Assembly: GCF_027853915.1 (NCBI RefSeq)
Contig: NZ_JAQGLA010000033.1
Location: forward strand, 1-64,000
From: Saccharopolyspora oryzae
GTDB lineage: Bacteria > Actinomycetota > Actinomycetes > Mycobacteriales > Pseudonocardiaceae
Length of the DNA stretch: 64,000 nucleotides
Direction: 5' to 3'
Shown here one piece after another: positions 8,201-16,818 of this stretch. The position numbers and the translations under genes were made by a program. Numbering within the stretch: the first letter of the stretch is position 1; each line of letters opens with the position of its first letter. The notes beneath the pieces were generated by a model. That model made no database searches. It worked only from the letters and a program-made list of their open reading frames with translations, and had not been told where the DNA came from.

Positions 8201-8929
8201 GTGTACATCGAGGAGCAGGGGGCGGGCGACGGTGACATCAAGGTCACCGTCGAGGGCGACGAGTACACCGCCGAGGCCAACTACGACCTCGACGGCGACG
8301 GGGTGGACGAGACCGTCGCGGTGATGACCGACGACGGCTACGTCGCCTACATCGACGAGAACCACGACGGCCAAGCCGACGTCATGCAGACGATCAACCA
8401 CGACGGCACCGTCGTCGACCAGGCCCGGTACGACGCCACCACCGGCAAGTGGACCGGCGAAGCCCCGCAGCAGCACCCCGGCGGGGTGGATCCGCAGCAG
8501 GACCACGGTCCGGCCATGGTCATCGACACGCCGCAGGGCGACATGCAGGTCGGGCCCGCCACCGAGGACACCAACTCCGACGGCATCGCCGACACCGCCG
8601 TGGTTCCGAAGGACGACGGCGGCACGATGCTGGTCACCGACGTGGACGGCGACGGGTCCGCCGACCAGGTCGTGGAGATCAGCCAGAACGGCGAGGTCAC
8701 CATCTCGCACCACACCGGCGACGGGCAGTGGACCGTGGTCGAGCAGGGCCAGGTCAACGGCGACGGCCAGTACGCGCCGAACCCGGCGGCCGGGGCCACC
8801 GACGACGCGACCTGGACCTTCGACCAGCCCAGCGCGGGCGGCGGCGGCCAGCACGCCGGTGGGGCGCAGGCCTCCGGCGCGGCCGGCGCGAAGGGCGCCC
8901 GGGCCGACTCCGACGACGTCTGGGGCTGA
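8201..8929 (+). CDS. DUF6802-type acidic repeat protein
   Basis: This is a very acidic protein of 242 residues, started at GTG 8201 because GAGGGGTGG lies just before it. It carries repeated calcium-loop-like segments (DLDGDGVDE near residue 30, DENHDGQAD near 54, DTNSDGIAD near 130, DVDGDGSAD near 152), each followed by short beta stretches. This matches actinobacterial proteins assigned to DUF6802, whose function is unknown. The C-terminus is Gly/Ala rich and ends DDVWG. There is no signal peptide, so an intracellular place or non-classical export is possible. A 15-bp-stem terminator follows. Confidence 0.75.
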   Translation: MYIEEQGAGDGDIKVTVEGDEYTAEANYDLDGDGVDETVAVMTDDGYVAYIDENHDGQADVMQTINHDGTVVDQARYDATTGKWTGEAPQQHPGGVDPQQDHGPAMVIDTPQGDMQVGPATEDTNSDGIADTAVVPKDDGGTMLVTDVDGDGSADQVVEISQNGEVTISHHTGDGQWTVVEQGQVNGDGQYAPNPAAGATDDATWTFDQPSAGGGGQHAGGAQASGAAGAKGARADSDDVWG

Positions 8930-8950
8930 CCCAGCACCCCCTCGACACCC

Positions 8951-8993
8951 CGCAGAACCCGCCCGGTGGATCCGTCCCCGGGCGGGTTCTGCG
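8951..8993. terminator. Terminator after the DUF6802 gene
   Basis: A perfect 15-bp stem (8951-8965 with 8979-8993, arm CGCAGAACCCGCCCG) starts 21 bases after the stop codon. There is no T-tract, as is usual in high-GC actinobacteria. Confidence 0.8.
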
Positions 8994-9336
8994 CTTCCGG
9001 CACGTCCTGGCAACCGCCATTCAGCCGATGCCCCCGGTTAACCCCGCGTTCGCACCCGTGTCCGGTTCGCCGGAAATTCTGGTTTTCCAGGGCGGTTCGA
9101 CGACGAAACTTCCGCCGTCGCGAACCGAAAGATCCCAACTGAATCGATTCCCTTATCGTTCTTGTGAGAGAACGAACAGGGCTGATCTCCATCGTGCGGC
9201 GCTGTCCCCGCTAGCCTCGGTGCATCCCTTTTAATTTCGCCCGGCCCTCGGGCAGGCGAAGCGTTCCCACAAACGTCGGTGCACCGCCGCCGGCGACAAG
9301 TCCGGGCTGTGGCGCCCAGTCAGGAGAAACGACGCG
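8994..9336 (+). other. Intergenic upstream of pckG
   Basis: This gene-free stretch is less GC-rich near 9060-9185 and should hold the pckG promoter and leader. I could not pick a convincing -35/-10 pair or a riboswitch. No small ORF with a ribosome site is evident. Confidence 0.4.
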
Positions 9337-11154
9337 ATGACCGCATTGACCATTCCCGGTCTCGACCAGGCACCGACCAAACACGAGCGCCTGCTGTCGT
9401 GGGTGCGTGAGGTCGCTGAGCTGACCACCCCTGACCGGGTGGTGTGGTGCGACGGCTCGCAGGAGGAGTGGCAGCGCCTGACCGACCAGCTGGTCGAGGC
9501 AGGCACGTTCACCCGCCTGGAGAAGAAGCCGAACTCGTTCTACGCGGCCTCGGACCCGTCGGACGTGGCGCGCGTCGAGGAGCGGACCTACATCTGCTCC
9601 GTCGAGGAGAAGGACGCCGGGGTCACCAACAACTGGATGGACCCCAACCAGATGAAGGCCACCATGACCGAGCTCTACCGGGGCTGCATGCGTGGTCGGA
9701 CCATGTACGTCATCCCGTTCTGCATGGGCCCGCTGGACGCCACCCCGCCGAAGCTGGGCGTGGAGATCACCGACTCCGAGTACGTCGTGGTGTCGATGCA
9801 GATCATGACCCGGATGGGCGCGAAGGTCCTGGAGAAGCTGGGCGAGGACGGCGACTTCGTACCCGCGCTGCACTCGGTGGGCGCGCCGCTGGAGCCCGGC
9901 CAGCAGGACGTGCCGTGGCCGTGCAACGACACCAAGTACATCACCCACTTCCCCGAGGAGCGGATGATCTGGAGCTACGGCTCCGGTTACGGCGGCAACG
10001 CGCTGCTGGGCAAGAAGTGCTACTCGCTGCGGATCGCCTCGGCGATGGCCCGCGACGAGGGCTGGCTGGCCGAGCACATGCTGATCCTCAAGCTCATCTC
10101 GCCGGAGAACAAGGTCCACTACGTCGCGGCCGCTTTCCCCTCCTCGTGCGGCAAGACCAACCTGGCGATGCTGCAGCCGACCATCCCGGGCTGGAAGGTC
10201 GAGACCCTCGGCGACGACATCGCGTGGATGCGCTTCGGCGAGGACGGCCGCCTGTACGCGGTGAACCCGGAGGCCGGCTTCTTCGGCGTCGCGCCGGGCA
10301 CCGACGAGCACACCAACCCGAACGCGATGCGCACCATCGAGCAGGGCAACTCGCTGTTCACCAACGTCGCGCTGACCGACGACGGTGACGTCTGGTGGGA
10401 GGGCATGGGCGGCGAGACGCCCGCGCACCTGACCGACTGGAAGGGCAACGACTGGACGCCGGACAGCGACGTCAAGGCGGCGCACCCGAACTCCCGCTAC
10501 TGCACGCCGATGTCGCAGTGCCCGATCCTGGCGCCGGAGTGGGACGACCCGAAGGGCGTGCCGATCTCGGCGATCCTGTTCGGCGGTCGCCGCAAGACCA
10601 CGGTTCCGCTGGTCAACGAGTCGTTCAACTGGCAGCACGGCGTGTTCATGGGCTCCACCATGTCGTCGGAGACCACCGCCGCCGCCGCTGGTCAGGTGGG
10701 CGTGGTTCGCCGCGACCCGATGGCGATGCTGCCGTTCCTCGGCTACAACGTCGGCGACTACCTGGCGCACTGGGCGAACCTCGGCAAGGACGCCGACGCC
10801 ACCAAGCTGCCGAAGATCTTCTACGTGAACTGGTTCCGCCGGGGCGAGGACGGCCGCTTCCTGTGGCCGGGCTTCGGGGAGAACTCCCGCGTGCTCAAGT
10901 GGATCGTGGACCGGCTCGAGGGCAGCGCCGCCGCTCGGGACACCGCGATCGGCCGGGTGCCGACCGCCGCCGAGCTGGACCTCGACGGGCTGGACACCCC
11001 GGCTTCCGACGTCGACGAGGCCCTCAAGGTCGACGTCGAGGAGTGGAAGGCGGAGCTGCCGCTGATCGACGAGTGGTTCGCCACCATCGGTGACGCGCTG
11101 CCGAGCTCGATGCGCGACGAGCTGGAAGCGCTCAAACAGCGTCTCGGTAACTGA
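9337..11154 (+). CDS. pckG: Phosphoenolpyruvate carboxykinase (GTP)
   Basis: This is the gluconeogenic enzyme that interconverts oxaloacetate plus GTP with PEP, CO2 and GDP in the cytoplasm. At 605 residues it is full length for the GTP family. The kinase-1a P-loop [12 protein letters not shown] lies near residues 267-278 with the hyper-reactive Cys. The kinase-2 metal site [13 protein letters not shown] and the nucleotide-binding [15 protein letters not shown] follow. Upstream, YVIPFCMGP and [14 protein letters not shown] are the usual PEP- and oxaloacetate-site segments. ATG 9337 follows GGAGAAACG. Two strong terminators follow, suggesting a highly expressed single gene. Confidence 0.97.
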   Translation: MTALTIPGLDQAPTKHERLLSWVREVAELTTPDRVVWCDGSQEEWQRLTDQLVEAGTFTRLEKKPNSFYAASDPSDVARVEERTYICSVEEKDAGVTNNWMDPNQMKATMTELYRGCMRGRTMYVIPFCMGPLDATPPKLGVEITDSEYVVVSMQIMTRMGAKVLEKLGEDGDFVPALHSVGAPLEPGQQDVPWPCNDTKYITHFPEERMIWSYGSGYGGNALLGKKCYSLRIASAMARDEGWLAEHMLILKLISPENKVHYVAAAFPSSCGKTNLAMLQPTIPGWKVETLGDDIAWMRFGEDGRLYAVNPEAGFFGVAPGTDEHTNPNAMRTIEQGNSLFTNVALTDDGDVWWEGMGGETPAHLTDWKGNDWTPDSDVKAAHPNSRYCTPMSQCPILAPEWDDPKGVPISAILFGGRRKTTVPLVNESFNWQHGVFMGSTMSSETTAAAAGQVGVVRRDPMAMLPFLGYNVGDYLAHWANLGKDADATKLPKIFYVNWFRRGEDGRFLWPGFGENSRVLKWIVDRLEGSAAARDTAIGRVPTAAELDLDGLDTPASDVDEALKVDVEEWKAELPLIDEWFATIGDALPSSMRDELEALKQRLGN

Positions 11155-11165
11155 CCGAGCGACCC

Positions 11166-11220
11166 CCGGACGGGTGGTTTTGGCGGGGCGACGTGGGAAG
11201 CCCCGCCGCCACCCGTCCGG
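11166..11220. terminator. First terminator after pckG
   Basis: A two-part hairpin has outer arms 11166-11177 and 11209-11220 (CCGGACGGGTGG / CCACCCGTCCGG) and inner arms 11182-11189 and 11200-11207 (GGCGGGGC / GCCCCGCC). Confidence 0.8.
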
Positions 11221-11253
11221 AGCGGACGGCTAGATGAAACGTGCGCAATCGTG

Positions 11254-11303
11254 CGGCGTTTCCCCAAGGAACGTGAGGTTCTTTCGGGGAAACGCCGTTT
11301 TTT
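11254..11303 (+). terminator. Second terminator after pckG, with T-tract
   Basis: A 19-20 bp near-perfect stem (left arm CGGCGTTTCCCCAAGGAAC from 11254) closes over GTGA and is followed by TTTTTT at 11298-11303. This is a textbook intrinsic terminator, uncommon in such high-GC genomes. Confidence 0.92.
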
Positions 11304-11438
11304 CGTTCCGGCCAGGTGGATCTACGCAGCCAAGTGGAGTAAATCCGGGAATCCCAAACGATCAGCAACCCGACGGACACTTGGTGCGTCCCAGTGTTAA
11401 CCGCCGAGAAAAAGGGCGCCGAACCGAGGGGGTGTGTC

Positions 11439-11600
11439 ATGGTCAACCTGGCCATGCTGGCGTTGTCCCTGATCGCGGTCGCTGCGGTGTTCCTCGCGCT
11501 GCGAACCGAGGACGACGAGCCCGGCGAGTCCGAAGCCGGCGAGATCGACCCAACCAGCCGGGACCGGGTCCGATTGGCAAGCCGTGCACAACTGCCATGA
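11439..11600 (+). CDS. Small membrane protein
   Basis: This is a 53-residue ORF starting at ATG 11439 behind GAGGGGGTG. Residues 1-20 are one hydrophobic segment (MVNLAMLALSLIAVAAVFLA). An acidic stretch (EDDEPGESEAGEID) and a basic tail follow. It looks like a real single-pass microprotein; the function is unknown. Confidence 0.5.
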   Translation: MVNLAMLALSLIAVAAVFLALRTEDDEPGESEAGEIDPTSRDRVRLASRAQLP

Positions 11601-11658
11601 CCCGAGAGCAAGTCTCCTGCGGGCGGTGAGCTGACCGGGCTCACCGCCCGCAGGCTTT

Positions 11659-12852
11659 TCACGCACCACGTCGCGTGGCGAAATTCAGTTCGTAGTCCGG
11701 GAGTTCGAGGTCGCCGGTGACGTCCTTGCCCAGCTGGAGCATCCGGTTCAGCAGGAATTCGTTGCCCATCATCAGGTTCCGCATCCAACCGCCGAACCGC
11801 CCCGGCGCCAGGAACTTCCCGGCCCGGTCGCCGCCGACCTGGCAGCCCTGCGCGTAGCCGCGGAACCTCGACTCGTAGCGCGCGAAAGCGGCCCGGTGGT
11901 CGCCGTCCGCGGCGACCAGTTCGCCGGCGAGCACGTAGGAAGCGACGATCGCGCTCCCGGTGCCCATCCCGCCGAGCGTCGCGCCGCAGGCCGCATCGCC
12001 GACCAGCGCGACTCGCCCGCGCGACCAGCTCTCGACGTCCACCCGGTTGATCGAGTCGAAGAAGAGGTCGTCGGCGGACTCCAGCGCCGCCAGCAGGCGC
12101 GGCGCCTCCCAGCCCACTCCTGCGAAGGCCTTCGCGATCAGCCTGCGCTGCTGGTCGACGTCGTGGCGGTCGTAGTCGAGCCGCGGCGACTTGAAGACCG
12201 CGAACGCACCCGCCCGCGCGGGGTCCCGGCGGTCGACGCCGACGGAGATCAAGCGGTCCGGCCGGTTGTGGCCCAGCGAGCCCGGCGGCAGGGCGCGGTA
12301 GTTGGGCAGTCCCCAGGTCGCGACGTAGTAGCCGAGGTGGCTGACGAACCGCTCCTCGGGGCCGAAGACGAGGCGCCGGACTCCGGAGTGCACGCCGTCC
12401 GCACCGATCACCAGGTCGAACGAGCGCTGAGCGCCGGAGGCGAAGGTGACGTCGACGCCGTCAGGCCCGTCGACCAGGTCCACGACGCGGTCGCCGAAGA
12501 CGTACTCGGCGACGTCCGCGCTGTGCGCGTGCAGCACTCGCGAGAGGTCTTCCCGGAGCACTTCGAGGTCGCCGCCGGCGAATTCCGCGGGCAGTTCGAG
12601 CAGGGTGCGCTCGCGGTCGTCGACGAAGGTCATCGGGCTGCCCCCGGTCTGGACCTCCCGCAGATCGGCCAGGACCCCCATCCGCTCCAGCACGCTCAGG
12701 TGCAGGTCGCCGCGGAAGTCCACGGCCGCGCCGCCGGTGCGCAGCGCCGGAGCGATCTCCACGACGGTGACCTCGAAGCCGCGGCGACCGAGCCAGCAGG
12801 CCAGCGCCGGGCCCGCGACGCTCGCTCCCGAGATGAGAACTCTTCCTCGCAT
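11659..12852 (-). CDS. FAD-dependent monooxygenase
   Basis: This is a flavin monooxygenase of the PHBH/TetX-like class, 397 residues. The N-terminal Rossmann motif is VLISGASVAGPALACWLGR (residues 4-22). The DG motif is VIGADGVHSGVRRLVF and the second FAD motif is GRVALVGDAACGATLGGMGT. I chose ATG 12852 because GGGGAGAG lies before it. The gene is divergent from a TetR regulator with an inverted repeat between them, so it is probably induced by a ligand of that regulator and may modify an antibiotic or aromatic compound. The substrate is unknown. Confidence 0.9.
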   Translation of the reverse strand: MRGRVLISGASVAGPALACWLGRRGFEVTVVEIAPALRTGGAAVDFRGDLHLSVLERMGVLADLREVQTGGSPMTFVDDRERTLLELPAEFAGGDLEVLREDLSRVLHAHSADVAEYVFGDRVVDLVDGPDGVDVTFASGAQRSFDLVIGADGVHSGVRRLVFGPEERFVSHLGYYVATWGLPNYRALPPGSLGHNRPDRLISVGVDRRDPARAGAFAVFKSPRLDYDRHDVDQQRRLIAKAFAGVGWEAPRLLAALESADDLFFDSINRVDVESWSRGRVALVGDAACGATLGGMGTGSAIVASYVLAGELVAADGDHRAAFARYESRFRGYAQGCQVGGDRAGKFLAPGRFGGWMRNLMMGNEFLLNRMLQLGKDVTGDLELPDYELNFATRRGA

Positions 12853-12895
12853 GTCCGCTCTCCCCATATCTGTATCCGACGGAAACAGTTAATTT

Positions 12896-12914
12896 CTGTG
12901 TACCATAGACACAG
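12896..12914. promoter_or_regulatory. Probable TetR operator
   Basis: CTGTGT-ACCATAG-ACACAG is a 6-bp inverted repeat in the 90-bp divergent region between the monooxygenase and the TetR gene. The TetR protein is the natural binder; this is inferred from position and symmetry. Confidence 0.6.
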
Positions 12915-12942
12915 TTCTGCGGTCCGGGCAAGGAGGATTCCG

Positions 12943-13638
12943 GTGGAAGGCGATCGAGCAGGCGGTTTCGGAGTCCTGTGGGGCGCCCGGCGAGCGCCGC
13001 GGCGCGGCCCCAAACCTGCGCTCAGCCTCGAACGCATCGCCGGCACTGGCATCGAGCTGGCCGACGCCGAAGGACTGGCCGCGGTCTCGATGCAGCGCGT
13101 CGCCGCCGAGCTCGGCTTCACGAAGATGTCCCTCTACCGCTACCTGCCGGGCAAGGCCGAACTCGTCGCGCTGATGGCGGACCTCGCCATGGGGCGACCG
13201 CCGGAGCTCGGCGGCGGCTGGCGCGAACGGCTCGACGCGTGGGCCCGCGCGCTGCTGCCGCGGTTCGTGCAGCACCCCTGGACCCTCGAAGCGACCACCG
13301 GCCAGCGCATCCCCGGCCCCAACGAGCTCGCGTGGATGGAAGCGGCCGTCGCCGCGCTCGACGGCACCGGCCTGCGCGGCAGCGAGCGGATCGACACCGT
13401 GGTCGTGCTGGTCGGGCACGTCCGCGGCATCGCCCAGCAGGCCGCGGCAGCATCCGACGGACGCCCCGAGCAGCAGCTCAGCTCGAGCATGGCCGAGCTG
13501 CTGCGCGAGCACGGCGCCCACTACCCGGCGGTCACCGAGGCGATGGCCGACACCGACGGCCACGACCAGGCCCTGGACTTCGGCCTCGCCCGCATCCTCG
13601 ACGGCCTGGCCGCCCTCATCGCGACCCGCTCGGTCTGA
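12943..13638 (+). CDS. TetR-family repressor
   Basis: This is a 231-residue regulator started at GTG 12943 after AAGGAGG. An Arg-rich N-terminal arm is followed by the TetR helix-turn-helix (LERIAGTGIELADAEGLA, then MQRVAAELGFTKMSLYRYLPGKAELV, about residues 27-75) and a ligand domain like TetR_C of the TetR/TetX type. It is divergent from the flavin monooxygenase and is likely to repress it and itself through the inverted repeat at 12896. It ends 11 bp from the convergent permease gene. Confidence 0.92.
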   Translation: MEGDRAGGFGVLWGARRAPRRGPKPALSLERIAGTGIELADAEGLAAVSMQRVAAELGFTKMSLYRYLPGKAELVALMADLAMGRPPELGGGWRERLDAWARALLPRFVQHPWTLEATTGQRIPGPNELAWMEAAVAALDGTGLRGSERIDTVVVLVGHVRGIAQQAAAASDGRPEQQLSSSMAELLREHGAHYPAVTEAMADTDGHDQALDFGLARILDGLAALIATRSV

Positions 13639-13649
13639 CGAGGGGTGGG

Positions 13650-14489
13650 TCAGCGCTTGATGGCGCCGGCGAGGTTGAAGGCGCCGCCGAGGGATCGGGA
13701 GACGACCAGGTAGAGGACGATCACCGGGGCCGTGTAGAGGATCGAGTAGGCCGCCAGCTGGCCGTAGGCGATCAGGCCGCCCTGGCCGAAGAAGGTGAAC
13801 ACGCCCACCGACGCCGGTTGCTTCGCCGGGTCCAGCAGGAGGACGAACGGGACGAAGAAGTTCCCCCACGCCGTGATGAAGGTGAAGATCGCGACCACGC
13901 CCATGCCCGGCACGATCAGCGGCAGCACGATGGTGCGCAGCGCCTGCATCGCCGACGCGCCGTCCACCCACGCCGCTTCCTCCAGGCTGATCGGCACGCC
14001 GTCCATGAAGTTCTTCGTCATCCAGATCGCGATCGGCAGCGAAGTGGCGGCCAGGAACAGCGTGCTGCCGAACATCGAGTCGATCAGCTCCAGCTGCACG
14101 AACATGCTGTACACCGGCACCATCACCGCGGTGATCGGCAGTCCGGAGGCGAACAGCACGACGTACAGGAACGGCCGCCGGAACCGCAGCTGGTAGCGCG
14201 ACAGCGGGTACGCGCACAGCACTGCGGCCACCACCGAGATCAGCGCGGCGCCGCTGCACATCAGCAAGCCGTTCCACAGTGGACGGCCGCTCTGGTCCCA
14301 GCTGAGCACCTGCGCGAAGTTGTCCAGCGTGAACGACTCGGGCACCTTCGCGGTCAGCGCGGCATCGGCGTCGAAAGCCGCTGTGAGCAGCCACAGAAGC
14401 GGCGCGAGGAACGCCAGCGCGACGACCGCGAGGACCAGGTGCACGACCACCGCCACCGAACGCCGCCGAGCGACCGTCACCGCGACCAT
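13650..14489 (-). CDS. Sugar ABC transporter permease (MalG type)
   Basis: This is a 279-residue inner-membrane permease with six predicted helices. The EAA loop reads EEAAWVDGASAMQALRTIVLP, as in CUT1 carbohydrate importers. The ATG at 14489 shares one base with the upstream stop (TGATG), so it is translationally coupled to the first permease. Together with that permease and the lipoprotein it forms an importer. The operon has no ATPase, so it probably uses a shared one such as MsiK encoded elsewhere. Confidence 0.92.
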   Translation of the reverse strand: MVAVTVARRRSVAVVVHLVLAVVALAFLAPLLWLLTAAFDADAALTAKVPESFTLDNFAQVLSWDQSGRPLWNGLLMCSGAALISVVAAVLCAYPLSRYQLRFRRPFLYVVLFASGLPITAVMVPVYSMFVQLELIDSMFGSTLFLAATSLPIAIWMTKNFMDGVPISLEEAAWVDGASAMQALRTIVLPLIVPGMGVVAIFTFITAWGNFFVPFVLLLDPAKQPASVGVFTFFGQGGLIAYGQLAAYSILYTAPVIVLYLVVSRSLGGAFNLAGAIKR

Positions 14490-15373
14490 CAGACTCCATC
14501 CCCCCGGGAGTCCGGGTCTCCTAGGCTCTTGGCGTACACCGCGGCGAACAGGCCGCCGATCAGCAGCAGCACCAGCGAAATCGTCGCGCCGTAGCCGATC
14601 TCGTGGAACTCGAACGCCGAGTCGTACATCAGCAGCGGCAGGGTCTGCGTCGCCGCGTTCGGTCCGCCCGCGGTCACCACGTAGATCAGCGTGAACAACC
14701 CGATGGTCTGCAGGGTGATCAGCATCAGGTTGGTCAGCACCGACCGGCGGATGATCGGCAGCGTGACGTGCCAGAACCGGCGGAACGGCCCGGCGCCGTC
14801 CACCTCGGCGGCCTCCGCCAGATCGCTCGGCACCTCGGACAGCGACGCCTGGTAGACCAGCATCGAGAACGCGGTGCCGCGCCAGACGTTGCCGAGGACG
14901 ACTGCGAGCATCGGCAGGCCGTAGAGCCAGTCCCGCGGTTCGAGACCGACACCCACCAGCAGGTTGTTCAGCGTGCCCTCGGAGTTGAGGAACGCGTAGA
15001 TCGCGAACGCGGCGACCAGTTCCGGCAGCACCCACGCCGAGACCACCACCGTGCCGACGATGGTGCGCAGCCAGCGGTTCCGGTGCTGGGTGAGCACCGC
15101 GATCAGCATGCCCAGGCAGTTCTGCCCGATCACCGCCGAACCGACGGTGAACACCACGGTCAGCCAGGCCGACCGCCACAGCGCCGGATCGCTGAACAGG
15201 CGCCGGAAGTTCTCCAGCCCGACGAACTCCGGCTCGGTGGCCGCGGCACCGGTCAACGCCGCGTTGGTGAACGAGACGTAGACGCTCCACAGGATCGGTC
15301 CGGCCACGAACAGGCCGAGCAGCAGCACGGCCGGCGCCATCGGCACCAGCCACCGCCGCACCCGCACCGCCAT
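14489..15373 (-). CDS. Sugar ABC transporter permease (MalF type)
   Basis: This is a 294-residue permease. It opens with a membrane helix (WLVPMAPAVLLLGLFVAGPIL) and the periplasmic FVGLENFRRLFSDP segment typical of MalF/UgpA partners. The EAA loop is LAEAAEVDGAGPFRRFWHVTLP. The start overlaps the stop of the binding-protein gene by one base (TGATG). It is the middle gene of the operon. Confidence 0.92.
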   Translation of the reverse strand: MAVRVRRWLVPMAPAVLLLGLFVAGPILWSVYVSFTNAALTGAAATEPEFVGLENFRRLFSDPALWRSAWLTVVFTVGSAVIGQNCLGMLIAVLTQHRNRWLRTIVGTVVVSAWVLPELVAAFAIYAFLNSEGTLNNLLVGVGLEPRDWLYGLPMLAVVLGNVWRGTAFSMLVYQASLSEVPSDLAEAAEVDGAGPFRRFWHVTLPIIRRSVLTNLMLITLQTIGLFTLIYVVTAGGPNAATQTLPLLMYDSAFEFHEIGYGATISLVLLLIGGLFAAVYAKSLGDPDSRGDGV

Positions 15374-16707
15374 CAGCCCGCCCTGGTACTGGCCGGCCCG
15401 ACGATCCGCGAAACCTGCTGCGCCCACTGGTCGGCGACCTCGTCCGGCGGTTTGCCGGCCACCACGTCGAGCACCGACTGCTGGATCTGCTGGGAGACCT
15501 TCGGGTACTCCGGCAGCGCGGGCCGGTAGTGCGTGTTGTCCAGCAGGCCGATCCAGAACTCGTTGAGCGGGTTGGCCCCGAGCACCCGCGGATCGGCCGC
15601 GGCGTCCTCGCGGGCCGGGAGGTTGCCGCTGGCAGTGGCGTACTCGACGACGTTGTCCTTGCTCATCGCCTGCGCGATGAACTCGAACGCGTCGTCCTTC
15701 TTCGCGCTGGACGAGCTGATCGCCAGCGTCCAGCCGCCGGAGAGCGTCACGGTGCCCGGAGCCTGGCCGTGCTGGGTGGGCATCGGCGTGGCCGACATGA
15801 CCTTCGCCCAGTCCTGCCAGCCGGAGTCCCGCCAGTTGCCGGAGGCGAAGCTGCCGTCCAGCCGGATGGCGACCTCGCCGTCCCGGACCAGCTCGTCGCG
15901 CTGCACCTTGTCGTACTGCGCGTCGGCTATCTGCGCCTTGCTCTGGGTGAGCCCCTCGGCCAGCGCGGTGGACAGGAAGCCCATCGCGTCGGCGAAGCCC
16001 TTGCTCGGCGCGATCCACTTCTGGCCGTCGTGCAGGGTGCCGGTTTCGGTGCCGTACAACAGCATCTCCACCGTCTGCATGCTCACCGACTCGCCCTCCG
16101 CCTTGCCCAGCGCGAGGTCCAGCGCGATCGCGCCCGGGCGCTGCTTCTTGACCTGCCGGGCAGCGGCGAGCACGTCGTCCCAGGTGCGCGGGCGCCAGTC
16201 GGCGGGCAGCCGGACCTGGGCGAACAGCTCGCGGTTGTACCAGAGCCCGCGGGTGTCGGTGTCCAGCGGAACGCCGTAGGTCTTGCCGTCCTGCGCCTTG
16301 CCCGCCTGCTTGGTGGTGTCGATGTAGTGCTCCCAGTCCGGCCATTTCGCCAGCCGGTCGTCGAGCGGCTCGAGGTAACCGGCCGCGACGTCGGAGTTGA
16401 CGTTGAAGCTGTCCTCGTAGAGCACGTCGGGCGCGGTGGACGGCGACCGCATCCGCAGCTGGAGCTTGGACAGGTACTCGCCTTCCGGGGCGACCACCGG
16501 GTCCAGCTTCACCGTCTTGCCCGGGTGTGCCTGCTCGTACTGCTGCTTGACCCGCTGCATCCACTGGTCGACCTGCAGCGTGTTGCCGTAGCGGTGGTAG
16601 GCGACGCTGATCGTGTTCGGGTCGTCGGCGGCGCCGCCCCCGCAGGCGGCCAGCGACAGACCCAGCGTCGCGGTGATGAGCACGGACATCGCTCTGCGCC
16701 GTTGCAT
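15373..16707 (-). CDS. Extracellular sugar-binding lipoprotein
   Basis: This is a 444-residue solute-binding protein, first gene of the importer operon. The signal peptide ends in the lipobox LAAC (Cys near residue 22), so it is anchored outside the membrane. The family 1 binding-protein fold follows, with VLYEDSFNVNSDVAAGYLEPL, YGVPLDTDTRGLWYNRELF and GGWTLAISSSSAKKDDAFEFI. The exact sugar is not clear. It is divergent from a ROK regulator with an inverted-repeat operator between them. Confidence 0.93.
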   Translation of the reverse strand: MQRRRAMSVLITATLGLSLAACGGGAADDPNTISVAYHRYGNTLQVDQWMQRVKQQYEQAHPGKTVKLDPVVAPEGEYLSKLQLRMRSPSTAPDVLYEDSFNVNSDVAAGYLEPLDDRLAKWPDWEHYIDTTKQAGKAQDGKTYGVPLDTDTRGLWYNRELFAQVRLPADWRPRTWDDVLAAARQVKKQRPGAIALDLALGKAEGESVSMQTVEMLLYGTETGTLHDGQKWIAPSKGFADAMGFLSTALAEGLTQSKAQIADAQYDKVQRDELVRDGEVAIRLDGSFASGNWRDSGWQDWAKVMSATPMPTQHGQAPGTVTLSGGWTLAISSSSAKKDDAFEFIAQAMSKDNVVEYATASGNLPAREDAAADPRVLGANPLNEFWIGLLDNTHYRPALPEYPKVSQQIQQSVLDVVAGKPPDEVADQWAQQVSRIVGPASTRAG

Positions 16708-16772
16708 CGCGGCCCTCCTGCCAGCAGTGGTTGCGCACGGCTTGAGATCCGGATCACACTTCGGGTAGTTAA

Positions 16773-16787
16773 TTCCATTCGTTGGAA
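16773..16787. promoter_or_regulatory. Probable ROK operator
   Basis: TTCCA-TTCGT-TGGAA is an inverted repeat between the divergent binding-protein and ROK genes. TTAA before it and CAA after it are AT-rich, as in operators of sugar-responsive ROK repressors. Binding is inferred. Confidence 0.6.
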
Positions 16788-16818
16788 CAAGTCAACGCCA
16801 CCCCGACGAGGAGCGTTC

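Noticed and set aside
11896-12942. A plus-strand ORF joined in frame to the TetR gene, making a 580-residue protein.
   Set aside because: This part is opposite a clear flavin monooxygenase. The AAGGAGG site and the TetR family length put the start at 12943.
14490-15353. An N-terminal extension of the second sugar permease to 567 residues.
   Set aside because: It is the shadow of the first permease in another frame; TGATG coupling at 14489 gives the true start.
15374-16738. A 749-residue reading of the first permease with a long N-terminus.
   Set aside because: The extra part is an out-of-frame reading of the binding-protein gene; the real start is 15373.
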